From: Channallabes apus
Lineage: Eukaryota; Chordata; Actinopteri; Siluriformes; Clariidae
Direction of reading: 5' to 3'
NCBI GenBank assembly: GCA_030522415.1
Contig: CM060127.1
Coordinates: 3,789,707 to 3,853,706, forward strand
Length of the DNA: 64,000 bases
A model generated the notes under the pieces. That model saw only the letters and a list, made by a program, of their open reading frames with translations, searched no databases and had not been told where the DNA came from. The position numbers and the translations under genes are program-made. Positions 23,211 to 35,310 of this stretch are shown here, one piece after another; the first letter of the stretch is position 1, and the number at the start of each line of letters is the position of its first letter.

Positions 23211-23402
23211 CCATGCGGAAGGCCCGGGTTCGATTCCCAGCCAGTGCCCAAACCCCCCAGCCACTGGATGCAGTCCCAAGCCCGGATAAAATGGGAGGGT
23301 TGCGTCAGGAAGGGCCTCCGGCGTAAAACCTGTGCCAAATTGTTGTGTGGACTGGATATTCCGCTGTGGCGACCCCTTGCCCGGAGCAGCCGACAACAAA
23401 CC
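23211..23402 (+). mobile_element. tRNA-derived SINE inside the L2 LINE
   Basis: Box B (GGTTCGATTCC) is at about 23227. The body ends GACCCCTTGCCCGGAGCAGC CGACAACAAA. A 15-bp target duplication TGACCTTGACCCCTG flanks it (23196-23210 and 23403-23417), so its limits are exact. Confidence 0.85.
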
Positions 23403-23624
23403 TGACCTTGACCCCTGTCAGCTGTCCAATTACAGGCCGATATTAAACTTCCCCTTTATCTCTAAGATTCTGGAAAAGATAGTAGCACAGCAACTATGTT
23501 CATATCTACATATTGTATGGACAAACTGTATCAGTCAGGATTTAGGACTCATCACAGCACAGAGACAGCACTTGTTAAAATAGTAAATGACCTCCTATTC
23601 GTCTCTGATCAGGGTTGCGTCATT

Positions 23625-24590
23625 AGACCACAGACCCCACTCTCAAGCTCCTGAAATTTGCAGATGACACTACAATCATCGGCCTCATCCAGGATGGTGA
23701 CGAGTCTGCATACAGAAGTGAGGTTGAGCAGCTGGCTGTCTGGTGCAGTCAAAACAACCTGGAGCCGAACATGCTCAATACAGTGGAGATGATCGTGGAC
23801 TTCAGGAGAAACACACCTGCACTTCCCCTACTCACCATCATGAACAGCACTGTGACGGCAGTGGAGTCATTCCGGTTCCTGGGCACGACCATCTCTCAGG
23901 ACCTGAAGTGGGACTGTCACATTGACTCCATTGTTAAAAAGGCCCACCAGAGGTTGTACTTCCTTCGCCAGCTAAAGATATTCAACCTGCCACAGGAGCT
24001 GCTCACACAGTTCTACTCAGCCATCATTGAATCTGTCCTGTGCACTTCAATAACTGTCTGGTTTGGCTCAGCTATGAAAGCAGACATCAGAAGACTACAA
24101 AGGACGGTTCGGACTGCTGAAAAAATTATTGGCACTCCCCTGCCCATGCTGCAAGGACTATATATATCCAGCGTGAGAAAAAGGGCTCGGAATATCACTT
24201 TGGACCCCTCACACCCAAGCCACCTTTTATTTGAACTTTTGCTGTCGGGTCGACGCTATAGAGCATGGAACACCCGGACAGCCAGGCACAAAAACAGTTT
24301 TTTCCCCCAGGCAATCTACCTCATGAACAGTTAAACATCATTCTAACTGTCAATAAATATATGTGCAATATTGTGTACAATACCACTGTGCAATATACTG
24401 TATAATACCACAGATTACAGCTATTTATGTAATGTATTTAAAAGTATCTCACACCCTACTCCATTTGATGTCAACCTTTTTTTTTTGTGTGTTGTTCTGT
24501 TTTGTCTTGTCATTTGTTTTTTTTTTTTGTTCTGGAAGCTCTGTCACTAAAACAAATTCCTTGTACGTGCAAGCGTACTGATTCTGATTA
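23625..24590 (+). mobile_element. 5'-truncated Rex1-type LINE inside the L2 LINE
   Basis: It starts inside the reverse transcriptase at FADDTTIIGLI and reads on through WCSQNNLEPNM, FRFLGTTISQDLKWDCHIDS, VRTAEKIIGTPLPML and the C-terminal NSFFPQAIYLMNS. The 3' end has AACAAATTCCTTGTACGTGC, typical of fish Rex1/Babar tails. The L2 reading resumes directly after it at about 24600. Confidence 0.85.
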
Positions 24591-26550
24591 TACTTGTGTT
24601 ACTTGACCTCAGTGCAGCTTTTGATACTATTGATTGAAGTATTCTTCTTCACAGATTAGAAAATGTTGTAGGAATTAAGGGAACGGCCCTCTCGTGGCTC
24701 AGATCCTATTTTTTTGACTGATCGTTATCAGTTTGTAGATTTAAATGGGGACCATTCTGCTTGTTCTAAAGTGGAGGTTGGTGTTCCACAGGGTTCAGTT
24801 TTAGGCCCACCACTTTTTTCTCTTTACATGCTTCCTCTGGGCAACATAATTCGTAAGCATGGTATTAGTTTTCATTGTTATGCTGTTGACACACAGTTAT
24901 ACGGTTCAGCAAAACCAGATGAGAAAAACCAGCTTACTAAAGTTGAGCAATGTGTGCAGGACATAAGAGATTGGATATTAATTAACTTCCTTCTTCTTAA
25001 TCCTGATAAGACAGTCATAGGACCACAAGCAGCTAGAAGCAATCTTTCTGATCACAACTGTAACTTTAAATGGCCTTTCTGTTCCATGAAGTGCAACAGT
25101 GAAAGACCTCGGTGTGATTATAGATCCCAGACTTTCATTTGAAGCACATGTGGATAATATTACCAGGATAGCATTCTTTCACCTCAGAAATATTGCCAAG
25201 ATAAGAAATATATTGTCACTAAAGGATGCAGAAAAACGAATTCATGCTTTTATCACCTTTAGGTTGGACTATTGTAACACCTTACTGTCTGGTTGTTCAA
25301 CTACAGTAGGATAAACAAGCTTCAGTTAGTCCAGAATGCAACAGCGAGAGTCCTCACACTTCATTGGCTCCCTGTGAAATTTTGCATCAATTTTAAAATA
25401 CTACTATTGACGTATAAAGCCTTGAATGGTCTTGCGTAGCAGTATCTGAGTAAACTGCTTATGCCTTACAATCCTACTTCGATCAAAGGATGCAGGCTGC
25501 TTGTGAGAAGCATGTATTATGAAACTACAGCAAGGGGAAGAGCTTTTTCTTACAAAGCCTTCCAATTAATGTTCAGGGCTCAGACACAGTCTCAGTGTTT
25601 AAGTCTAGGCTAAAAACCTATTTATTTAGCCAAGCATTTTTGTAAATAGATTTGTCTTAGGTAAAGGAGCAGACCTGGGGGGCTCACTGACATAGAGTAC
25701 AGTATTACGGTGAACTGGCATATTTAGATGCTGTCTTCCCCACTCTCATTGATCACTCAGGTTTGTTGACAGTGAACTGATTGGTCGCTTTACATCTCAG
25801 GGAGCCCTCATGTCTGTGTTTCCTTCTGGCTCTCCCTTTTAGTTTTGCTGTCATAGTTAGTCCTGCCATAGTCCCTGCTTGCACTATGCACTAAATACAC
25901 ATTCACATTATATATTGTTTGCCTGTGATATCTCTCCTTCTCTTCTGTTCTCTCCTCTTCTCTCCCTTTCTCTCTCTCCCTCAACCTGTCAATCTCTGTC
26001 GAGCTATACATGTCACTCCTGAGCTGCCAGTGATCCAGATCCCCTCTGACCCTGGAGCTGTCTGACTGGTCCTGCTTCTGGTTGGAGATCTCGTGTGGGA
26101 TGCCTGTGGTGACTGGGGACAGTTCCACTTTTCCACGAAGACGGTCCTGTCCTTGGCTGATGCAGACAGCTGTTCTCTGAGGACTTGTGACTTCAGTCAC
26201 TCGATAGTTCAAGACTAGAGTTTCCTAAAGTCTACCTGAGCCTCCAATAATGAACTGGACTCAATTTTAACTTAAACACATTTCCTGTTATACTGAACGT
26301 CCAGTCTCATACAGTATGATGCAGATCAATCCCAGATATCCGTTTCACCCAAATGAAGATGGGTTCCCTGTTGAGTCTGGTTCCTCTCAAGGTTTATACC
26401 TATTACCATCTCAGGGAGTTTTTCCTTGCCACTGTCGCTGTCGTCCTCGGCTTACTAATCAGGGACAGTCTTATCATTTTGATTCATACACATCTCACTC
26501 AAACTTAAAATTTAAATTATTTTGATTGTGTAAAGCTGCCATCCATGCGA

Positions 26551-27254
26551 AAGATCTTACAAAGTTTACATAATCTCTGATAATCATTTGCAGATAAACA
26601 AAGAGGTATGGAAACAGTGAAAACAGAGCAGCATTTCTACACTAAGGTAATTATTTTTTTCAAAAACTAGGGGAGTGAACTTATTTGTTTATTTATTCAG
26701 AACAAAGACTGTGTATGACATGTGTTTTAAGTAATATGATACATTTTAATTCAAAACAGGACAAAATATTACAAATACTTAAATTTAGCCTTTCTATATT
26801 TTTAGATAAATCGTATCTATAATATGAAGGAATATGTATTATGTCATTATAATATACATTATATGGCCAAAGTATGTGCACAACAGTTGCACAACATAAA
26901 AGGGTACAACAATCAGAGGTATACATACATTTAGCTACTGTATATGGCAAATCACTGCTTTAAAACCCTCATACTGTAAAACCTCTATAATATAGAAAGC
27001 CATCCATGCATCCATTATTCCTATTGCTCACAGGGGTGTGAGGGCCAAGGAGTCTATATCAGACACCCACATACTCACAGACCCATTCACACACTAGGGG
27101 CAATTGAGAAATGCAAATAAACCTACTTTGTACAAAAATAAACCGTAAATTTGACGGTAACAAACTGGCAGATGTGGTTCCCAGAACTTTACCGTAAAAA
27201 AAAAAAACGGTAGCAGCATTATTGGTTGTACAGGATTGCACTCATTATACTGTA
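26551..27254. other. Intergenic, no gene
   Basis: AT-rich sequence with a fragment of the repeat family of 6545-6860 at about 27010-27130 (ACTAGGGGCAATTGAGAAAT). Nothing else is recognised. Confidence 0.5.
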
Positions 27255-28353
27255 CACTCACCTAAAGGATTATTAGGAACACCTGTTCAATTTCTCATTA
27301 ATACAATTATCTAATCAACAATTTTGAGCGTGGCATGGTTGTTTATGTCAGACGGGCCGGTCTGAGTATTTCACAATCTGCTCAGTTACTGGGATTTTCA
27401 CGCACAACCATTTCTAGGATTAGATTGTTGTGAAAAGGGAAAAACCAGTATGTGGCAGTCCTGTGGGCGAAAATGCCTTGTTGATGCTAGAGGTCAGAGA
27501 AGAATGGGCTGACTGATTCAAGCTGATAGAAGAGCAACTTTGACTGAAATAACCACTCATTACAACCGAGGTATGCAGCAAAGCATTTGTGAAGTCACAA
27601 CACGCACAACCTTGAGGCGGATGGGCTACAACAGCAGGAGACCCCACCACGTACCACTCATCTCCACTACAAATAGGAAAAAGAGGCTACAATTTGCACA
27701 AGCTCACCAAAATTGGACAGTTGAAGACTGGAAAAATGTTGCCTGGTCTGATGAGTCTCGATTTCTGTTGAAACATTCAAATGGTAGAGTCAGAATTGGC
27801 GTAAACAGAATGAGAACATGGATCCATCATGCCTTGTTACCACTGTGCAGGCTGGAGATGGTGGTGTAATGGTGTGGGGGATGTTTTCTTGGCACACTTT
27901 AGGCCTCTTAGTGCCAATTGGGCATCGTTTAAATGCCACGGCCTACCTGAGCAATGTTTCTGACCATGTCCATCCCTATATGACCCCCATGTACCCATCC
28001 TCTGATGGCTACTTCCAGCAGGATAATGCACCATGTCACAAAGCTCAAATCATTTCAAATTGGTTTCTTGAACATGACAATGAGTTCACTGTACTAAAAT
28101 GGCCCCCACAGTCACCAGATCTAAACCCAATAGAGCATCTTTGGGATGTGGTGGAACGGAGCTTCATGCTCTGGATGTGCATCCCACAAATCTCCATCAA
28201 CTGCAAGATCCTATCCTATCAATATGGGCCAACATTTCTAAAGAATGCTTTCAGCACCTTGTTGAATCAATGCCACGTAGAATTAAGGCAGTTCTGAAGG
28301 CGAAAGGGGGTCAAACACCATATTAGTATGGTGTTCCTAATAATCCTTTAGGT
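27255..28353 (+). mobile_element. Tc1-like transposon, broken transposase
   Basis: The left end is CACTCACCTAAAGGATTATT after a TA. The right end is its inverse, GGTGTTCCTAATAATCCTTT, cut short at AGGTCAA where Rex1 tail sequence begins. The transposase runs on + from about 27327. It has the paired helix-turn-helix (GFSRTTISRI), then WSDESRF, QQDNAPCHKA and SPDLNPIEHLWD, the three acidic positions of a Tc1 DDE domain. Stops and frame changes (for example after 27420 and at about 27865) make it inactive. Confidence 0.88.
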
Positions 28354-30110
28354 CAAATTCAAATTTAAATTCAAATTTTATTTGTCACATACACAGCCAT
28401 ACACAGTACGATATACAGTGAAATGCTTATACGACTGCCAGTGACCTTAAAAAGAGAATTAAAGCTTATAATTAGAAATAAATATGAATAAAAGAAATAC
28501 AATAGAAAAATTAAATTTAGCTAGGATAAAAATAGAAATAAAAATAGAAATACAAATAGAAATATACTGTACAATAGAACATTTAAGAAATTTAGAAATT
28601 TATTGAAAGAAATATGCATAAAAAAGTGCCTTATTAAAGTGTCTTTGTGCAATGGTCCAGAATGTAAACGTAAACATGTACAGTAAGTGTAGATGTGAGT
28701 GTAGATGTGCATGGATTTGTCCATAGTGTCCATGGATGTTAAAAGATTGCATTAGTTCTGCATGGTGGTGTGGTTGAGAGACCTTATCGCCTGCGGGACG
28801 AAGCTCCTCCTCAGTCTCTCTGTGTTGGCCTTCAGGGAGCAGAATTGCTTCCCAGACCACAACAGAGTGAACAGTCCATTGTTAGGGATGGCTGAGGTCC
28901 TTCATGATCTTCCTGGCCTTAGTCCAGCACCGCTTGCTGTAGATCGAGTGCAGGTCAGGGAGCTCGGTGCGGATGATGTGCTCAGCTGATCGCACCACCC
29001 TCTGTAGAGCTCGTCTGTCCTGCATGGTGCTGTTCCTGAACCAGGTCGTGATGTTTCCCATCAGGATGCTCTCTATGGTGCAGGAGTAGAAATTCCTGAG
29101 CACCTTGAAGGGCAGTCTGAAGTCTCTCAAGCGTCTGAAGTGGTACAGATGCTGCCAGGCCTTTTTTTACCACAGTGTTGATGTGACAGGACCATGCCAG
29201 GTCCTGCGTGATGTGAACACCGAGGTATCTGAAGCTGTCCACTCTCTCCAATGGGCTCTTGTTGATGATGGGGGTCTGGTAGTTCCTCTCCTGCTTTGTA
29301 TTGAAGTCCACTATCAGCTCCTTTGTCTTGCAGATGTTCAGGAGGAGATTGTTCCTCTGGCACCAGTTCTCCAGATTTCCAATCTCCTCCAGGTAGGCCG
29401 TCTCGTCGTTGTTCGTGATCAGGCCGACCACGACAGTGTCGTCAGCAAACTTAATGACGGCAGTGGAGTTGGTAGTGGTCATGCAGTAATATGTGTACAA
29501 AGAGTACAGCAGGGGGCTCAGAACACAATCCTGGGGGGCTCCAGTGCTGAGAGTGAGGGAGGCTGAGACATGTCCGCCCATCCTTACTGCCTGTGGTCTG
29601 CCAGTTAGGAAGTTGGAGATCCACTGACACATAGATGAGCTGAGTCCCAGGTGCTCCAGCTTGGTGGTGAGTGTCGAGGGAATTATGGTATTAAATACAG
29701 AGCTGTAGTCGATGAAGTTATGATTATTTTAACATAATTCCCTCTCCGAGTGTCCAGGTGAGAGTGATGTGTGGAGATGGGAGATTGCATCGTCTGTGGA
29801 AAGGTTTGGGCAGTATGCAAACTGTAGAGGGTACAGTGTGTCGGGTAGAGAAGAAATGATGAAGTCTCTGACCAGGCGCTCAAAGCACTTCATCACTACT
29901 GAGGTGAGGGCTATGGGGCAATACTCGTTGAGGGACAGGAACAATGATGGACTCTTTGAAGCATGTATGGATCACCGACTGAGATAAAGAGATGTTGAAT
30001 ATCTCTGTGAACACAGGTGCTAGCTGGTCTGCGCAGGCTCTGAGAATACCACCTGAGATGGCGTCTGGTCCTGCTGCTTTCCTGGTGTTCACTCTCTTGA
30101 AGGTGAGTGT
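28354..30110 (-). mobile_element. 5'-truncated Rex1-type LINE
   Basis: Read on the minus strand, it has KAAGPDAISGGILRACADQL, then [17 protein letters not shown], then [15 protein letters not shown] and [12 protein letters not shown] with an intact FADD motif, then [20 protein letters not shown]. The end region (28882-29130) and a 3' tail with AGCATTTCACTG and repeated AAATTTGAATTTG follow at 28354-28450. Frames are broken in several places. It abuts the right end of the Tc1 element. It starts mid-RT, so it is 5' truncated. Confidence 0.85.
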
Positions 30111-30254
30111 ATATTTTATGGATTTAAATAAAACATTTTTTTTATGGTTTACAACTGTCTAATTAACATGTTTAAGTTGGTATAAAAGCAGAAACCCTGG
30201 AGGAAACCCACCACGCAGAACAGGGGAGAACATGCAAACATGTGAAATTTAGCT

Positions 30255-30545
30255 CACTCACTCATTCACTCACACATCGTCTACACTGCTTTATCCTGTA
30301 TACAGGGTTGCAGGGCCTGGAGCCTATTCCTGGTAACTTAAGGCACAAGGCAGGATACAATGGACAGAATGTCAATCTCACACACACACACACACACACA
30401 CACACTTGTTTGCCCAATAACACACTATGGGCAATTTAGGAATGCCAATTAGCCTCATCTTCATGTTTTTGGACTGTGTGAGGAAACCCCGGAGCATCTA
30501 GAAGAAACCCACTAAGCACGAGGACTCTGAAGCAGGAATCAAACC
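30255..30545 (+). repeat. Teleost interspersed repeat with CA run
   Basis: Same family as 6545-6860 and 34970-35310, with GGGCAATTTAGGAATGCCAA and TTTTGGACTGTGTGAGG landmarks. A CA microsatellite sits at 30379-30406. It has no coding capacity. Confidence 0.65.
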
Positions 30546-30900
30546 TGGAGATGCAAGTCGCATTGCCACCCTAAAGCCTAAGTTGTATATCTAAATAGAA
30601 GCTTTGAAAAAACTTCCAAAACAAAAATGTTTTTTGTAAGAATATCTGCAATCCAACAAAAGCTATTGTAATATGTAATCTTTTGAAAAAACTACCTTTA
30701 TCTACAGGTTGTGTCTTGACTTAAGGTTCTTTTTTGTGCCACTAAAAAGGTTCTTCAGAGAACACAACAAGTGTCCTAACATAATGTATAGTATAATCTA
30801 CAGCATAATGGATGGATTGACAAGAAAAGCTCATTTTGCATTTGAATGAGTTAAAATTTATTCAACAACTGTCACATACAAAAATACAACCAGAAACAAA

Positions 30901-30926
30901 AATAAATAAATAAATAAATAAATAAA
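30901..30926 (-). promoter_or_regulatory. AU-rich element in 3'UTR of IFN gene 3
   Basis: On the transcript strand this is an array of overlapping ATTTA pentamers, starting about 73 nt after the stop codon. It matches the arrays following the other two interferon genes. Confidence 0.75.
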
Positions 30927-30998
30927 CAGGCTATGATCCTTACTAGAACCATACTATATATGCAGATATTAAATATTATAGAACAGAACTCTGGAAGA

Positions 30999-32787
30999 TC
31001 AGCCCCGGCTGGAAAAGAGAACTCCTTTCAAATCTTTGTTCAGTATGAATTGTAGAGTTATTTGGATCTCTTTTCGGACAAATTCCCAACCACAAACCTG
31101 AAAATTCTGAAGAGAAAACCAACAAAGAAAATTTTGTTTTAGCCAGTATACTATAATAATTTTTTCTTTTTTACTGGGATAGCATCTAACCGGAATGTTA
31201 TCAGTTTATAAGTTAATTGTTACCTTTTCTTTCAAAACTGCTGATATTTTGTCAAAATATTCCTTGACAGCTTTTTCACGCTTGAGAAAGTCCTCCTGTG
31301 AGTCTGGAGTTTTTTTCATAATCTAAAATAAAAAAACAAACTAATATCATTAAAATAGATATGTAGTAAATTAATGTAGCATGTTAATGTCTTAAAAATT
31401 AGGTGTTGTGACACTGAGATGAAAATTTAGCTATTGCTTCTTATAGCTCTTTGACTTACACACTGATTCTCCTCAATCTGGCGGTAAATGATGTTCTGAA
31501 AGTCTTCAACATTTTTCCAGGTATCAGGAAAACCATCTTCATCAAACAAGGAGGAGATGTACGTCAAGGTTAAGTAGATAGTTTTTTCCAGAGCAACGGT
31601 CTGTTTGGGGGGGGGGGGAAAGTAACAATATATATGTTATAACAAGCAGATTATTGAGTAATTGTGGCTGCAGGTTGCTGCAGCAGCAAGTTTATAAAGC
31701 TCCTAAAAACTAAAACTAAAGTCATACAAATTGATAGATAAATAAGAGAAAATTCCCCCCAGAATAAAGGCACATTAATCTTTATTATTAACAGATAATC
31801 ATTAAGAGTGGCTTAAAAGATGTATCTTGTTATTGATGTCCAAAATTACTATTTTAAGTTCAAAGGACTATGTTCTATTTTCATTTCAGTTAATAGTTTC
31901 CAACATTACCCAGTTAAAATACTTGTACTGTATGTAATTCCTGTCTTCAAGTAAAAGCCTTAAATAAAAAAATTCTACAATTCAACTTGGGTTACTTTTT
32001 AAACCACAATTATCTTCCCTGTTTTTGGAGTCACATTGAATCAATTATTCAAGTATTTAGATCAATCAACATTCAGACATTAGCTGCTTGTTTACAAAAG
32101 ATGAAGATAGAAGAAAAAGCATCCAACACAAAAACAAACATTAACAGATTCACTGGAGACATTACAAATATTTCAGTATAAACATATGTAATATGACTTA
32201 AGGTGAAGTTTTCCTTTAAGCTGAAATGTATGGTGAAAAGCACACTGATAAAAGAAGTCAATCCTGGACTCTCTTACTCAACTGAATAAATGCAGGAATG
32301 GAAAAAAAACTGCACAAAAAGTATAGTTTGTTTAAGCATTACACAAATAAAATGGAATCAATTTTTACCTGTTGGGACGTGTTGAAGTCAAATGCGCCCC
32401 TGGGAAATGGGACAAGAACTCTGTCTTCTAGGCAGCGCAAAGGAAATCTCCCTCCCTGGTACAAAACAAAAACAAATGCGTTGAAATGTCTTCAGAATCT
32501 TATTTTCATCTTGTGCAAGAAGAAGCCTAAGAAACACCTATACAGGCAACATAATTTACTATAACGATATAACATTTAAACAACCTGCCTGAATGTCTAT
32601 TTACTTCTTGCATGTCTGTATACAGGATGTGGATCAGAATTAATGTCTTGCTCACCATCTTTTCCAGATCACTGTGGCATTTCTCCACCAGTCTCTTCTG
32701 AATCCTGCAGTTTGTAGGCATTGAGCAAACATATGATATGCAGATAAGCATAGTGCACAGACAGGTCAAAGCACGAAGAGCTGCCAT
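30999..32787 (-). CDS. Type I interferon, group II (four-cysteine) type, five exons
   Basis: A secreted antiviral cytokine. Exons in transcript order are 32787-32656, 32455-32369, 31600-31460, 31322-31224 and 31106-30999, all phase-0 with GT-AG boundaries, 188 aa. A signal peptide (about residues 1-22) precedes MPTNCRIQKRLVEKC, which holds the first two conserved cysteines. Exon 2 begins GGRFPLRCLEDRVLVPFP. Exon 3 contains FPDTWKNVEDF and ends in NQC. Exon 5 has VCGWEFVRKEI, the CxWE motif. It is clearly diverged from the group II gene at 11917-13189, so the two are not a recent duplicate. The intron 2 polypyrimidine tract is an unusual run of C (31611-31619 on + is G). The ATG at 32787 is followed by a hydrophobic stretch and no competing start is seen. 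Confidence 0.94.
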
Positions 32788-32800
32788 CCTTCAGATTCTC

Positions 32801-32977
32801 CCTGAGAATAAATAAACTGAGATGGAGAGAATAAAGATTAGAGAGCAGCCCTGAGTAAGAATTACCTTTTGTGAATCATTCATTATGAGCAATCCTCTAT
32901 ACTCCAATTACCATTATTGTACTCCAATACAAAATTAATATATTGATTGCTCTGATTAGACAAAAAAAAAAACAGCA

Positions 32978-33019
<42 letters not shown>

Positions 33020-33295
33020 CACATATTAGAGAATTTCTGACCAGGTGAAAACAAAAGCAGTTCCCATGTACACCTGTTTTATTCAACTTATTCAAGAAAA
33101 TCGGCTTAATTTAAAAACATTATTTAAAAAATATATACAGTATTTTTGATGGTTTTGCCTGCGAATTATTTGCACTACAAAATCTATATGAAACGCGATA
33201 CAACAAATACAGTTTTTATTATTTGTATTATTACTATTATTAAATGCGCCTGTTTTTTCTTACCTTAAGAGATCAGGACTCCTTTCTCCCCTTGA
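32801..33295 (-). other. Probable 5'UTR intron and non-coding first exon of IFN gene 3
   Basis: On the minus strand a donor AAG|GTAAGA lies at 33264, about 480 bp upstream of the ATG. An acceptor TTTATTCTCAG lies just before 32801, 14 nt upstream of the ATG. A TATA-like TATTTAAG at about 33321-33330 would start transcription near 33293, giving a first exon of about 30 nt. The parts fit, but no transcript is available. Confidence 0.5.
32975..33018. repeat. AAT microsatellite
   Basis: About 14 AAT units lie in the proposed 5'UTR intron of IFN gene 3. Confidence 0.95.
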
Positions 33296-33320
33296 TGTAA
33301 AATCTCTGTCCAAATCGCAG

Positions 33321-33455
33321 CTTAAATACAGCTTAAAAAGTGAAAAAAGCTGAGAGCAAACAATTTGATTTCATTTGAAGTTGTGTAATTTCGGAGGGAA
33401 TATGCGGCGAATTTCCGTTTTCCAAACAAGCCGTGGAAGAAGACTTTCACTCGCC
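33321..33455 (-). promoter_or_regulatory. Candidate promoter of IFN gene 3
   Basis: On the minus strand GAGTGAAAGTC (about 33442-33455) and GGAAAACGGAAA (33412-33423) are IRF/ISRE-like elements, followed by TTTTTTCACTTTTTAAG and the TATA-like TATTTAAG. The order and spacing fit an inducible interferon promoter feeding the non-coding exon. Confidence 0.5.
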
Positions 33456-33740
33456 GCGACAGGGAAAACAATACTTAAGATATAAATGTTTGGGTCAATA
33501 GATTTTTCAACAATTATAATATATGAGGCAATAATATGTATATAATAGGAATGATTTGACTGGACACCGGTGTAGTGTTACGTTTAAATACCTATTACAT
33601 GCACGCGCATCTCTCTCTTTTTTTCAAAATTGTTTTATTATTATTTTTTAAATAATTGCATTGAGATAACCACATTAACAATTAAACAATAAATCTGTCT
33701 ACAATACTTCTGCAATTAGTTAAGCAAACCTGACATACTC

Positions 33741-34427
33741 GGATCAGCCATAACATTAAGACCACCTGACCAATATTGAGTGCTGGAGGTCCCCACTTTG
33801 CCACCAAAACAGTAATAACCTGTGTGTTCTGACGCCTTATATTGGTTTCAATCTCTTATATTGGAACCAGCTTTACCCTTTCCCTCAATTTAAGCTACAG
33901 TTACTCTTCTATTGGAAACAAACAGTACAGCAGCTACATTTTCAGTATCTCTTTACAATGGCGCCTGGAAGTGGGTGGGATGTACAGTATTAGGTAGCAA
34001 GTGAATATTTTTTCCTGGTCGATGTGCTGGATGCAAAAAAAAAAAAAAAAAATGGGCAAGCGTAAAGGACTCAAACAACTTTGATAAGGGCCAAATTGTG
34101 ATGGCTAGAGGGCTTAGTCAAAGCCAAAACTGTCTAAACTGCAGGTCTTTTGGGATGTTCCCAGTATGCAGTCATCAGGACATACCAAAAGTGCTCCAAG
34201 GAAGGAAAACCAGGTAAACTGGCGAAAGTCTCATGGGTGGCCAAGGCTCACTGACGTACATGGGAAGTAAAGACTTGCGCGTGTAGTCCGATCATATAGC
34301 AGTACTAGTGTTGATCAAATTAAATGAAAAGGTTAATGCTAGTTGTGATAGAAAGGTGTCATATGGTGGCAAAAGGGGGGACCTACTTAATATTAGGCAG
34401 GAGGTCATAATGTTAAGGCTGATCAGT
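33741..34427. mobile_element. Tc1/mariner-like relic
   Basis: The inverted ends are GATCAGCCATAACATTAAGA and, inverted at the right, ATGTTAAGGCTGATC. The interior carries traces of a transposase (for example about 34085-34230) but no open frame. It is about 0.69 kb, a deletion derivative. Confidence 0.7.
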
Positions 34428-34519
34428 TAATCTTGCTATTGTATCACTAAAAACGCATGTTTATTTATTTATTTATTTACGTAAAGGTGGAGATGCGCCT
34501 ACTTAAAATGAAAATGAAT

Positions 34520-35310
34520 AAACATTTATGGCATTTGGCTGACACCCATACCCAGAGCGACTTACATTGATCTCATACATCACAGAAGTTGAAGGACAAG
34601 AAGCCTTTATTTGTCAAATATATATTACAACACAGTGAAGCTCTTTCATTGCATACAGTATCTCAGCTTGTAAATCAGCTGGGGTGAAATGAAATTGGCA
34701 CCCTGGAGTAAACAAGGTTAAGGGCCTTGCTTATGGTCCCAACATTGGCATCTTGGTACAGCTGGGGTTTGAACCACCAATCTTCAGATCACTAACCCAG
34801 CGCCTTAACCTGCTGAGCTACCAGTCCTTGCTCAAGGAGACAACTTGAGCTTGAACTTGTGATCTTCAGATCAATCTTTACCACTGAGCTATAATTTACA
34901 AAATAATTTCAGTCACCTTGAACTGTGCCAAAATTTCTGGATACATCAATGTCTAAGTGTATATTTATAACTCACTCACCCTCACTCACTCATTGTCTAT
35001 ACTGCTTTATCCTGTATTCAGGGTCGCAGGGGCCTGGAGCCAATCCCAGGAGGCGTAGGGCACACCTTGGACAGGGTGCCAATCCATCACAGGACACACA
35101 CACACACACACACACTATGGGCAATTTGATAATGCCAATTAGCCTAATGTGCATGTCTTTGGACTGTGGGAGGAAACAGGAGCGATAGGAGGAAACCCAC
35201 CAAGCATAGAGAGAACATGCAGACTCCATGCACACAGAGAAGGGAATCGAACCCGGACCCTGGAGGTGCAAGGTGACAGTGCTAATCACTACACCACGAT
35301 GCCTCCATAT
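34520..35310. repeat. Two teleost interspersed repeats
   Basis: The first (about 34520-34830) has CCCAGAGCGACTTACATTGA, GGGCCTTGCT and TGGGGTTTGAACCACCAATC, a family also at 53036-53220, 22960-23105 and 5990-6130. The second (34970-35310) is the 6545-6860 family, with a CA run at 35095-35116. Confidence 0.65.

Larger units (their letters stand above)
21841..26550 (+). mobile_element. L2-type LINE, decayed, with nested insertions
   Basis: Pieces of one LINE can be followed on +. They are an endonuclease-RT linker (22217-22600), DPIPTHFLL (22801-22850), the RT start [20 protein letters not shown] (about 23420), LDLSAAFDTID (about 24607), [17 protein letters not shown] (24714-25142), and [20 protein letters not shown] (25099-25314). 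The tail ends with TTCCTCTCAAGG and GTTTTTCCTTGCCACTGTCG, the usual fish L2 3'UTR. The RT active site reads YAVDTQLY, so one catalytic aspartate is gone. Three insertions interrupt it: repeats at about 22910-23105, a SINE at 23211-23402 and a Rex1 LINE at about 23625-24590. Confidence 0.8.
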
